Origin: an uncultured Clostridia bacterium | GTDB taxonomy: Bacteria > Bacillota > Clostridia > Oscillospirales > Ruminococcaceae | Length of the DNA: 13,591 nt | Assembly: GCA_945931735.1 (NCBI GenBank) | Contig: CAMEPN010000015.1 | Span: forward strand, 1 to 13,591 | Direction of reading: 5' to 3' | Notes under the pieces: model-generated | What the model was told of the DNA's origin: nothing | Seen by the model: only the letters and a program-made list of their open reading frames with translations | Databases searched by the model: none | In this document: positions 1-5,893 of the stretch, one piece after another | Layout: the number at the start of each line of letters is the position of its first letter | Position numbering within the stretch: the stretch's first letter is position 1 | Made by a program: the position numbers and the translations under genes

Positions 1-10
1 AACTGATTTC

Positions 11-29
11 AAAAGCCTGCTTCGCAGGC
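11..29 (-). terminator. Weak hairpin terminator candidate, minus strand
   Basis: A 6-bp stem (GCCTGC 15-20 with GCAGGC 24-29, 3-nt loop) is followed on the minus strand by TTTT at 14-11. It lies about 185 nt past the ilvE stop and could end that transcript. The U-run is short, so the call is tentative; a fragment of the neighbouring repeat is the alternative. Confidence 0.35.
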
Positions 30-42
30 AAAATTGACTTTT

Positions 43-179
43 TCGACAAGCTGAAGGCACCGCAGAAAGCTATGCGGTGCCGTGATGTTCATTTGTCGGA
101 CAAGATATTAGCCACACGCCGATCCCGGCTGAGTAAACCTTGAAATATGTGTTGCCGCTTCGCGGCAGCAGCTTGTCGA
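43..179. repeat. Inverted-repeat element enclosing two hairpins, downstream of ilvE
   Basis: An exact 11-bp inverted repeat, TCGACAAGCTG at 43-53 and CAGCTTGTCGA at 169-179, brackets about 115 bp. Inside are a perfect 9-bp hairpin (56-64 with 73-81, loop 65-72) and a 6-bp hairpin (153-158 with 162-167, loop TTC). A small palindrome TTGTC-G-GACAA lies at 93-103. No open reading frame of note occurs in 1-214. The nested arrangement could be a small non-autonomous repeat (MITE- or REP-like) or a structured RNA in the ilvE 3' region. No target-site duplication was recognised at the ends, so identity is left open. Confidence 0.5.
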
Positions 180-214
180 CCGTCTATGGAAACAGGTTCA
201 AATAGTTTGTTCTA

Positions 215-1279
215 TCAAAGCTTCTCGATCCAGCCCATGTCGTCGGGCAGTCTGCCGTACTGCATACCGGTCATGGTGTCGTAGAGCTTCTGTGTGATCG
301 GGCCGATCTTGTTGTTGCCGATCTCCATTACCTTGTCGCCCCATTTGAGGTGGCCAACAGGCGAAACGACCGCAGCCGTGCCGGTACCGAATACCTCGTC
401 GAGCTTGCCCGCGTCGTATGCGTCAGCGACCTCCTGAATGGTGATGCGGCGCTCGGACACCTTCATGCCCCACTTGCGGCACAGTTCGAGAACGGACTTT
501 CTCGTGATACCGCTGAGGATAGAGCCTTGCAGAGCGGGGGTTACTATCTCTCCGTCGATAACGAACATAATGTTCATCGCGCCGACTTCCTCAACGTACT
601 TGCGCTCAACGCCGTCCAGCCAGAGCACCTGCGAGTAGTTCTGCTTGTGAGCCTCGTCCTGACCCGCGAGGGAAGCCGCGTAATTGCCGCCCGTCTTTGT
701 GAAGCCCATGCCGCCTCTTACGGCTCTTACATAGTTGGTTTCAACGTAAATATTAACAGGGTTAAGACCTGTGGAGTAGTACGCGCCCGAGGGGCTCATG
801 ATTATCATGAAGTAATACTTATCGCCGGGGCGAACGCCGAGGAACGGGTCAGCCGCGAAAATAAACGGACGGATATAAAGCGAAGCGCCGTCGGTGTGGG
901 GAACCCAGTCCTTATCCACCTCTACCACTGTGTGAAGAGCCTGCAATGCGTCCTCGACAGGTATCTGCGGGATAACAAGGCGCTCTGCGGAGATGTTCAT
1001 TCTCTTGAAATTCTCCTCGGGGCGGAAGAACTGAATGCTTCCGTCGGCAGTTCTGTAAGCCTTAAGACCCTCGAAGATCTCCTGACCGTAATGGAGCACC
1101 ATTGCGGCGGGGGAGAGAGAAATGTCGCCGAAGGGAACAACGCGCGCGTCGTGCCAGCCCATTCCCGTATCGTATTCCATTACGAACATATGGTCGGTGA
1201 AAATGTGACCGAAGCCCAGCTTGGTTTCATCTGTGGGCTTAGCCTTGGGGGCAGTGGTTTTTTCGATTTTTATATCCAT
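215..1279 (-). CDS. ilvE: Branched-chain amino acid aminotransferase (BCAT)
   Basis: This PLP-dependent enzyme transfers the amino group between glutamate and the 2-oxo acids of leucine, isoleucine and valine, the last step of their synthesis and the first of their breakdown. It is cytosolic. The 354 residues match the usual length of the longer (eukaryote-like, class IIIb) BCAT subfamily. Visible motifs are YGQEIFEGLKAY (64-75), the PLP-lysine context TKTGGNYAASL with K195, the EEVGAMN segment (about 230-236, acidic residue near the PLP pyridine nitrogen) and the phosphate-binding GTGTAAVVSP (298-307). I chose the ATG at 1279 over an upstream in-frame ATG at 1330 because AGGAAAGGA lies just before it and the upstream codon falls almost at the predicted transcription start. 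The gene is a single-gene unit next to the pilus locus, with no apparent functional link. No T-box or attenuator is visible in its short leader. Confidence 0.95.
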   Translation of the reverse strand: MDIKIEKTTAPKAKPTDETKLGFGHIFTDHMFVMEYDTGMGWHDARVVPFGDISLSPAAMVLHYGQEIFEGLKAYRTADGSIQFFRPEENFKRMNISAERLVIPQIPVEDALQALHTVVEVDKDWVPHTDGASLYIRPFIFAADPFLGVRPGDKYYFMIIMSPSGAYYSTGLNPVNIYVETNYVRAVRGGMGFTKTGGNYAASLAGQDEAHKQNYSQVLWLDGVERKYVEEVGAMNIMFVIDGEIVTPALQGSILSGITRKSVLELCRKWGMKVSERRITIQEVADAYDAGKLDEVFGTGTAAVVSPVGHLKWGDKVMEIGNNKIGPITQKLYDTMTGMQYGRLPDDMGWIEKL

Positions 1280-1339
1280 GATCGTTTCCTTTCCTGCCTG
1301 TCGTGATGTAGCGGCGGGCAAATAAATCACTATATTTAC

Positions 1340-1368
1340 ATTATATCACTGTTCCTGCCAAATGTAAA
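1340..1368 (-). promoter_or_regulatory. ilvE promoter (sigma-A type)
   Basis: On the minus strand, -35 TTTACA (1368-1363) and -10 TATAAT (1345-1340) are separated by 17 bp, a near-consensus housekeeping promoter. Transcription would start near 1333, giving a leader of about 54 nt before the ilvE ATG, too short for a T-box. Confidence 0.75.
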
Positions 1369-1423
1369 GATATTTTTGCATATTTCGCGCGTTAAAATTT
1401 CATTTTTCAATGTGCAATATCAC

Positions 1424-1455
1424 AAAAAAAACGCGGGAGCGTAATTGCCCCCGCG
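1424..1455 (-). terminator. Rho-independent terminator of the 1492-2655 gene
   Basis: On the minus strand a 9-bp stem (CGCGGGGGC with GCTCCCGCG, one G-U pair, 6-nt loop; 1432-1455) is followed by eight T residues (1431-1424). It lies 37 nt past the stop of the hypothetical gene and insulates ilvE from it. Confidence 0.85.
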
Positions 1456-1491
1456 CCGTTTTATTAATTTTTTAAATTGATGGACAGACCC

Positions 1492-2655
1492 TTATTTGCT
1501 GTCGAGGTCGGTCAGCCTTCCCGAGAGGTCGGACAACGCGCCGAAAAGCTCGTCCAGCTTCTCGGTCAGCTGGTAGGTCATATCGGAAACTGCATGCTCG
1601 AGCGCGTTTGTGACGTTTTCGGAAATATCCTCAATATCCTCCGCGTCGGAGTTATCGGCTGCCTCGCAGACAATGTCCGCGATATGCGCGGAGTTGAGTT
1701 CTTCTCTCACCTTTTCGCGAAGCTCCTCCGCAACGCCCTCCAGTATCCCGACAGCCGCGTCGAGCGCCGATTCGCGTATGCTCGCCGCGGAATTGTCGCC
1801 AAAGCTCCGCGCTCCGCCGCGCGCGGGTTCAGCCGCGCAGTTGGGCTGATTCTCCTGCTCGGCTTTCATGCGCTTTGCGCGGAGATTTTTCGTGGAATAC
1901 CATTTGTCGGTAGGATACCCGTCGTCAAAGACGATGTTGTGCCGCTGCGGGCGCTCGCCCTCGAACTCGTCGGGGGTATCGGGCAGCCCCGCATACGCGG
2001 AAGCCTCCTTTGCCTGCATAACGGTCATATAAGCCCGCTGCGCAACGAAGCGGAGCTGGGTGTACTCGTTGTCCGCCGTCACGAAAGGTATCTCATAAAG
2101 CTCCCACCCGTTGTATTTTTTCAGCGGGCGGATAAAATTGCGGTTGAGGTTGTAGGTATACCTGTTGTCCCAGTCGTTGTTGAAAATGACCTCGAAGCGG
2201 CAAACCTCGTCGTTTACGTCGTTCTCACCACCGTTGAGCCAGAACGTGAAAGTATGCAGGGTGTTTTTCGGGAGGATCAGCGTTTTCGACACTATCTCCG
2301 TCCAGTTGTAACGCCAGTCGCCGATCATGAACGCCTCGGCTATCGTCCCGTCCGGCCCCTGCATGAACGACCGATTGCCCACGTTGTTGGTGCAGTCCTT
2401 GTTGAAAGTCCAGTCGCGGGCGTTGAAAAAAAGCCTGTTCACGGGCTGCTCCTGTTCGGGGGCAGGCTTTTCCGTGCTTATCTCAAGGGTCTTGTTTATA
2501 TTATCCATCTCGGTTTCCTCCGTAAAATCGTTTACGTCGGACACTTTCAGACGAATATCGCAGTCGTTCACAAAAAGTGCCCGACCTTTTTTGACCAGCC
2601 CGAACGCCCTCCTCGGGTACGTCAGACCGATCTGCTCTCCGTCCGCCGAAAACAC
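1492..2655 (-). CDS. Hypothetical protein with LTYPRRA/VKKGRA N-terminal module and C-terminal helical region
   Basis: Function not recognised. Three parts are visible in the 387 residues. The first, about 1-38, is a compact basic module (ADGEQIGLTYPRRA, then GLVKKGRALFVNDCDIRL) that I associate with proteins of Oscillospiraceae-type Clostridia. A middle segment of about 72-260 is rich in Trp, Tyr, Phe and Asn and looks beta-rich, perhaps a carbohydrate-binding-like sandwich. The tail, about 290-387, is acidic and strongly helical (LDAAVGILEGVAEELREKVREEL and later heptads), probably a coiled coil. No signal peptide or membrane helix is seen, so a cytosolic location is likely. The start shown is GTG at 2655, preceded by AGGAGG at 9 nt. 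In-frame coding potential extends 14 codons further to an ATT at 2697, which has GGGGAGG at 6 nt. The gene has its own promoter and terminator, so it need not belong to the pilus system. Confidence 0.75.
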   Translation of the reverse strand: MFSADGEQIGLTYPRRAFGLVKKGRALFVNDCDIRLKVSDVNDFTEETEMDNINKTLEISTEKPAPEQEQPVNRLFFNARDWTFNKDCTNNVGNRSFMQGPDGTIAEAFMIGDWRYNWTEIVSKTLILPKNTLHTFTFWLNGGENDVNDEVCRFEVIFNNDWDNRYTYNLNRNFIRPLKKYNGWELYEIPFVTADNEYTQLRFVAQRAYMTVMQAKEASAYAGLPDTPDEFEGERPQRHNIVFDDGYPTDKWYSTKNLRAKRMKAEQENQPNCAAEPARGGARSFGDNSAASIRESALDAAVGILEGVAEELREKVREELNSAHIADIVCEAADNSDAEDIEDISENVTNALEHAVSDMTYQLTEKLDELFGALSDLSGRLTDLDSK

Positions 2656-2757
2656 GCGGACAGTCCTCCTGCTTTCGGAATTATCGTTTTTTACAATGGG
2701 TATCCTCCCCTTTCCGAAAAAATGACCGTTTTTTGTTATGAGCGGTGCTCCGATTAT

Positions 2758-2786
2758 ATTTTACCATATAATCCCCCGCGTGTCAT
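2758..2786 (-). promoter_or_regulatory. Promoter of the hypothetical gene (extended -10)
   Basis: On the minus strand, -35 ATGACA (2786-2781) and -10 TAAAAT (2763-2758) are 17 bp apart, and TGG directly precedes the -10, giving an extended -10 element. The start would be near 2751, leaving a leader of roughly 55-95 nt depending on the start codon. It lies just past the terminator of the pilin unit. Confidence 0.75.
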
Positions 2787-2805
2787 TCTACTTTTTGTTG
2801 GTTTA

Positions 2806-2837
2806 AACACAAAAACTCCCGCGCCGAAGCACGGGAG
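2806..2837 (-). terminator. Rho-independent terminator of the pilin unit
   Basis: On the minus strand CTCCCGTGC and GCGCGGGAG form a 9-bp stem with one U-G pair, closed by a UUCG tetraloop (2837-2816), followed by TTTTT and then GTGTTT. It lies 18 nt past the stop of the second pilin gene. Confidence 0.9.
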
Positions 2838-2855
2838 AATTTCCGTTCAACAATA

Positions 2856-3599
2856 TTAAACCGCGTCGCCCTTGTTCAGGAAATAGGTTCCGATATCGCC
2901 TAAGTACGCGCCGGTAGTGCCCTTTGCGTCGGAGCAGGTTCCGCATACAACGCCGCCCGAAAGCTTGCCGTAATCGGAGAAGAGGAGGTTGTTATTGATA
3001 TAGTCGCTGTCCCACGTTGTGCAGACTGGAAGATCCTCGGTAGTGCAGTGAGCGACCGTTACTCTGACGGTGTTCGTGGTGGAAGTGAGCGCTGCGCTTG
3101 CGTCCTCAAAATACACATATGCGAAATAGTACGCGCCTGTCCTGTTGTTAAAGACGCTGGCGATATCGTCGGCGAGTATCTCCGCGAAAGTATTAGTATA
3201 GGTCAGCGACGTGTCTGCAAGCAGCTCTTCAAGCGTCTTTGCCAGATGCAGATACTCTATCGTGCCGTCCTTATCGGTTTTCATTTCGATATAGGTAACT
3301 TGATTTACGGGGTAATTTCCGTTCGTCGAGGGGAAATAGTCGATGTACTCCAGCGAGGACGCGTCCGACTTTATGTCGAGGGAAAGCGGCGCCTCATACT
3401 TGGAATATTTCGAGAATGAATACTGAACGGCGGAATAGAAATCCGTCGCGCCCATGCTGTTAGCGTCTTTTTTCGCGTTGTCATTGGACAGATTTGGAAC
3501 GATTATCGCGATAAGGACGCCGATCACCGCAACGACAACGATAAGCTCGACAACGGTAAAGCCCTTTTTCGCTCTCATTCTCTGTAAACACTGTATCAT
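2856..3599 (-). CDS. Type IV prepilin, second pilin (Cys-containing)
   Basis: This is a class III signal-peptide pilin-like protein: short basic leader RAKKG, cleavage after G13, mature start F14, the conserved Glu at mature position 5 (E18) and a hydrophobic helix of about 20 residues (VVELIVVVAVIGVLIAIIVP). The mature protein would be about 234 residues. The globular part has four cysteines, C185, C193, C219 and C222, the last two as CGTC, suggesting disulphides in the C-terminal region typical of pilin D-regions. The start ATG follows GGGAGG at about 6 nt. It lies 170 bp downstream of the major pilin gene on the same strand, with three stem-loops between and no convincing promoter of its own, so it is probably made at a lower level from the same transcript. 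It may be a second major pilin or an abundant minor pilin; the sequence does not decide. Confidence 0.9.
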   Translation of the reverse strand: MIQCLQRMRAKKGFTVVELIVVVAVIGVLIAIIVPNLSNDNAKKDANSMGATDFYSAVQYSFSKYSKYEAPLSLDIKSDASSLEYIDYFPSTNGNYPVNQVTYIEMKTDKDGTIEYLHLAKTLEELLADTSLTYTNTFAEILADDIASVFNNRTGAYYFAYVYFEDASAALTSTTNTVRVTVAHCTTEDLPVCTTWDSDYINNNLLFSDYGKLSGGVVCGTCSDAKGTTGAYLGDIGTYFLNKGDAV

Positions 3600-3632
3600 A
3601 TAAAACCTCCCGCAAAGAAATATGAGATCTCA

Positions 3633-3683
3633 AATTTCCTTTTTTCTGCCGAGCACGCAGCGCATGGCGGAAAAAAAGAAATT
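3633..3683 (-). promoter_or_regulatory. Long intercistronic stem-loop between the pilin genes
   Basis: Arms 3633-3650 and 3666-3683 pair over 18 positions. As minus-strand RNA there is one A-C mismatch and one G-U pair, around a 15-nt loop. The arms hold runs of six T and six A. No U-run follows, so it is unlikely to be a simple terminator. It lies 34 nt before the second pilin start and could act as a processing or stabilising element. Confidence 0.6.
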
Positions 3684-3703
3684 ATCTCTGAATAACACCA
3701 ATT

Positions 3704-3727
3704 CCCCGACGGCTTGCGCCGCCGAGG
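3704..3727 (-). promoter_or_regulatory. Stem-loop with GCAA tetraloop between the pilin genes
   Basis: On the minus strand a 10-bp stem (CCTCGGCGGC with GCCGTCGGGG, two wobble pairs) is closed by GCAA, a GNRA-type tetraloop. What follows is AATTGGTGTTATT rather than a T-run, so termination would be partial at best. A leaky terminator or an mRNA 3'-end stabiliser fits. Confidence 0.55.
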
Positions 3728-3746
3728 AACATTGTGTCAATCAGTA

Positions 3747-3766
3747 TTTAACGATCAATCGTCAAA
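3747..3766 (-). promoter_or_regulatory. Near-palindrome just after the major pilin stop
   Basis: TTTAACGAT at 3747-3755 and ATCGTCAAA at 3758-3766 form an almost perfect inverted repeat (9 bp with one G-U pair in minus-strand RNA, 2-nt spacer), 3 nt beyond the stop codon. It is the first of three successive stem-loops before the second pilin gene. A protein-binding operator is an alternative reading. Confidence 0.4.
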
Positions 3767-3769
3767 TCA

Positions 3770-4477
3770 TCAAGTAGGTGTGCCAAGAGACAGAGCAGGA
3801 GAAGTACCTACGATCAGCCCAGCATTTGTAGTACCGCCGGAGATACCTGCTGTGTTGCCGTCCCATGCGCAGATCTTGTTTGCCCAGTCAACTGCGCCTG
3901 TCTGCTTAGCAAGAGCGCCGCTAGTATATGTTGTCTCGAGCTGAGGAACAGCTGTGCTTGCGTCACCGGTGTAGTACAGAGCCTCAACGTTGCCTGCCTT
4001 TACTGCTGCCCAAACATAAGCCTGCTTGATGTCGGGGAACAGGTCGCGCAGTGTAATAGCGAGAAGGTTCTGTGCAGAAGCAGCCTGTGCAGCCTTTGTA
4101 TCAGTAGCAGTCATAGCAGTGGTGGGGTTAGTGATCCAGTTAGTAGTGGTGCTGCTCTTGAAGCTACCACCTGCAGCATTGTCTGTTACACTTACGAGCC
4201 AACCGTTAGAATCAACCTTTATTCTGAAAATAGAGGTAGAAGTGGTGGACAGGTTCATACCGTAACCTGCTGTGTCGGCATTGGTAAGGAACTGCTCGAT
4301 AGCGTCCTCCATGGATGCCGCGGTAGAGTTAGCAGATGTTACACGAGAAGATGTAACATAACCCATCATGGTAGGAACCAGGATAGCTGCCAGAACGCCG
4401 ATGATAGCAATAACTACGATCAGCTCGACGAGAGTGAAGCCCTTTCTCTTCTTCAGGGCCTGAAGCTTCTTTATCAT
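3770..4477 (-). CDS. pilA: Type IV major prepilin candidate
   Basis: The 235-residue protein has leader MIKKLQALKKRKG, cleavage after G13, mature FTLVE (E18 as mature Glu5) and a hydrophobic helix to about residue 35, ending AAILVPTM. The mature pilin of about 222 residues is rich in Thr, Ser and Ala and has a single cysteine (C203), so no intramolecular disulphide. The prepilin peptidase encoded at 7769 should cleave and methylate it; PilB and PilT would extend and retract the fibre. The ATG follows GGAGG at 8 nt. Reasons to call it the major pilin: a promoter with a perfect -10, a structured leader, and codon choice unlike neighbouring genes (many GCA/GCT, GTA/GTT, ACT/ACA and few GCG codons), as expected for high expression. 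The assignment as major subunit is inference; pilin class is clear. Confidence 0.92.
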   Translation of the reverse strand: MIKKLQALKKRKGFTLVELIVVIAIIGVLAAILVPTMMGYVTSSRVTSANSTAASMEDAIEQFLTNADTAGYGMNLSTTSTSIFRIKVDSNGWLVSVTDNAAGGSFKSSTTTNWITNPTTAMTATDTKAAQAASAQNLLAITLRDLFPDIKQAYVWAAVKAGNVEALYYTGDASTAVPQLETTYTSGALAKQTGAVDWANKICAWDGNTAGISGGTTNAGLIVGTSPALSLGTPT

Positions 4478-4510
4478 GATAAAGACCTCCTGTAAAAAAA
4501 GTTTTTTATG

Positions 4511-4531
4511 TATAACCCCGGCGGGGCTATA
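4511..4531 (-). promoter_or_regulatory. Leader hairpin of the major pilin mRNA
   Basis: TATAACCCC (4511-4519) pairs with GGGGCTATA (4523-4531) around a 3-nt loop; one pair is G-U in minus-strand RNA. It sits about 34 nt before the ATG and clear of the GGAGG site. A second 6-bp hairpin, GGCAGA-TAC-TCTGCC, lies at 4545-4559 near the transcript 5' end. Such 5' hairpins could stabilise the mRNA; no known riboswitch was recognised. Confidence 0.5.
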
Positions 4532-4574
4532 TCCTATTTAGTTCGGCAGATACTCTGCCTTTGTTTGTGTTTAC

Positions 4575-4603
4575 ATTATAACCTAAACGCTTTAAAATTG
4601 CAA
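4575..4603 (-). promoter_or_regulatory. Major pilin promoter
   Basis: On the minus strand, -35 TTGCAA (4603-4598) and -10 TATAAT (4580-4575) are 17 bp apart; the -10 is a perfect match. The start near 4568 gives a leader of about 90 nt with two hairpins. A near-palindrome TTTTTCG-CT-CGAAAAA at 4607-4622 abuts the -35, either an A/T-rich UP-like element or an operator. Confidence 0.75.
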
Positions 4604-4606
4604 GTG

Positions 4607-4622
4607 TTTTTCGCTCGAAAAA
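4607..4622. promoter_or_regulatory. 16-bp palindrome abutting the pilin -35
   Basis: TTTTTCG and CGAAAAA are perfect 7-bp inverted arms around CT, starting 4 bp upstream of the -35 hexamer. The position suits an activator or repressor site or an UP-like A-tract. It has no suitable stem and tail to be a good terminator for pilT. Confidence 0.4.
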
Positions 4623-4706
4623 TACGGCAAATCACAAATTCGTAAATTTCGATTGTTTTTGTGTTAAGTTTTTGTGTGTTTCGCCGAAGATTTCGTTCCG
4701 GAAGTC

Positions 4707-4729
4707 ATGTAACAGTGCATTTGTTACAT
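4707..4729. promoter_or_regulatory. 8-bp perfect inverted repeat upstream of the pilin promoter
   Basis: ATGTAACA (4707-4714) and TGTTACAT (4722-4729) are perfect arms 7 nt apart, in the 300-bp gap between the pilT stop and the major pilin ATG, about 105 bp upstream of the -35. No T-run follows, so it is not a standard terminator. The 23-bp symmetric form fits a dimeric DNA-binding regulator site. The rest of the gap holds the promoter and leader hairpins described separately. Confidence 0.4.
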
Positions 4730-4777
4730 AAACATCGCACATATGCAGCGCGTTTTTGGTAAATGTCACAACAAAAA

Positions 4778-5860
4778 TCAGAATCCCGCTTCGAGGAAAC
4801 GCTTGTATTCGTTCGGATCCTGACATCTCGAACGAGCCGTTTCGTCGGTTATCTTGCCCGTGCGGACAAGGCGCGCAAGGTCTTGGTCGAGCGTGAACAT
4901 TCCGTATTTCTTACCTGTCGCGATAGCGGTCGGAATCTGGAATATCTTGCCCTCGCGTATCATGGAGCGCACCGCGTCGGTCGCCGCGAGTATCTCGAGA
5001 GCCGCGCAGCGCCCTCTGCCGTCCGCCGTAGGAACGAGCGTCTGGGAGATGATGCCGACAATTGAGTTTGCGAGCTGTGAGCGTATCTGACCCTGCGAAT
5101 GTGGGGGGTAAACATCGATTATACGGTCGATCGTTTCCGCCGCGCCCGTTGTATGCAGCGTCGAGAAGACAAGGTGACCTGTTTCCGCCGCGGTTACAGC
5201 CGCGTTGATCGTTTCGAAGTCACGCATTTCTCCGACGAGTATAACATCGGGGTCCTCACGGAGAGCCGCACGGAGCGAGCCTGCGAAGCTGTCGACGTCC
5301 TGCCCGATCTCGCGCTGGTTTACCATGGACTGCTTATGAGTGTGGAGATACTCGATAGGGTCCTCGACGGTGATTATGTGGCAGTTCTTCTGGCGGTTGA
5401 TATGGTCTATCATAGCCGCAAGGGTCGTCGACTTACCGGAACCCGTAGGGCCTGTTACAAGCACAAGTCCGCGCGGCGCGAGCGAAAATTCGCCCAGCGT
5501 TGCCGGCAGGCTAAGATCTGCAAGCGTAGGAATATCGTTTCTCAGCAGACGGATAGCAACGGCGTGATAGCCGCGCTGTCTGTACACGTTTACTCTGTGG
5601 CGGTAGCCCGAGGTCGACACATACGAGAAGTCGGTGTCCAGTCCCTTGGAAATCTGGGATTTATGCTTTATGGACGTTATCTGGTTGATTATGTTTACGA
5701 TGATAGGCTCGGTGCAGTCGGGATAACCGCCGAGCTTTCTTATCGAACCATGCAGACGTACAACGGGAGGAAGTCCCGCCGTAAAATGAAGGTCAGAACA
5801 CCCGAGGTCGCGCGCCTCGTCGAGTATCCGGTTTATGTCCATTATATTATTTACTTCCAC
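4778..5860 (-). CDS. pilT: Type IV pilus retraction ATPase PilT
   Basis: PilT is the hexameric cytosolic motor that disassembles the pilus and powers retraction and twitching. The 360 residues match the family length. Visible motifs are Walker A GPTGSGKS (137-144), the Asp-box ITVEDPIE (163-170), Walker B DPDVILVGEMRD (203-214, catalytic E211), the His-box GHLVFSTLHT (228-237) and a C-terminal IREGK segment (301-305), the counterpart of the AIRAGK motif needed for retraction in PilT. The N-terminal PAS-like domain (about 7-100) includes the SDLHFTAG signature. The start is GTG at 5860 with AAGGAG at 8 nt; the ATG six codons on has a poorer ribosome site. It follows pilB by 33 bp, so the two motors are probably co-transcribed. 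No clear terminator follows it. Confidence 0.96.
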   Translation of the reverse strand: MEVNNIMDINRILDEARDLGCSDLHFTAGLPPVVRLHGSIRKLGGYPDCTEPIIVNIINQITSIKHKSQISKGLDTDFSYVSTSGYRHRVNVYRQRGYHAVAIRLLRNDIPTLADLSLPATLGEFSLAPRGLVLVTGPTGSGKSTTLAAMIDHINRQKNCHIITVEDPIEYLHTHKQSMVNQREIGQDVDSFAGSLRAALREDPDVILVGEMRDFETINAAVTAAETGHLVFSTLHTTGAAETIDRIIDVYPPHSQGQIRSQLANSIVGIISQTLVPTADGRGRCAALEILAATDAVRSMIREGKIFQIPTAIATGKKYGMFTLDQDLARLVRTGKITDETARSRCQDPNEYKRFLEAGF

Positions 5861-5893
5861 TGTATTTTCTCCTTATCGCATTGTATGCCGTCA

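Noticed and set aside
1280..1333. T-box or attenuator before ilvE
   Set aside because: The leader from the predicted start is only about 54 nt and has no T-box motif or terminator hairpin.
4632..4826. 64-residue minus-strand open frame over the pilT end
   Set aside because: It overlaps the pilT 3' end in another frame, has no ribosome site, and runs through the inverted repeat at 4707-4729. A regulatory gap is more likely.
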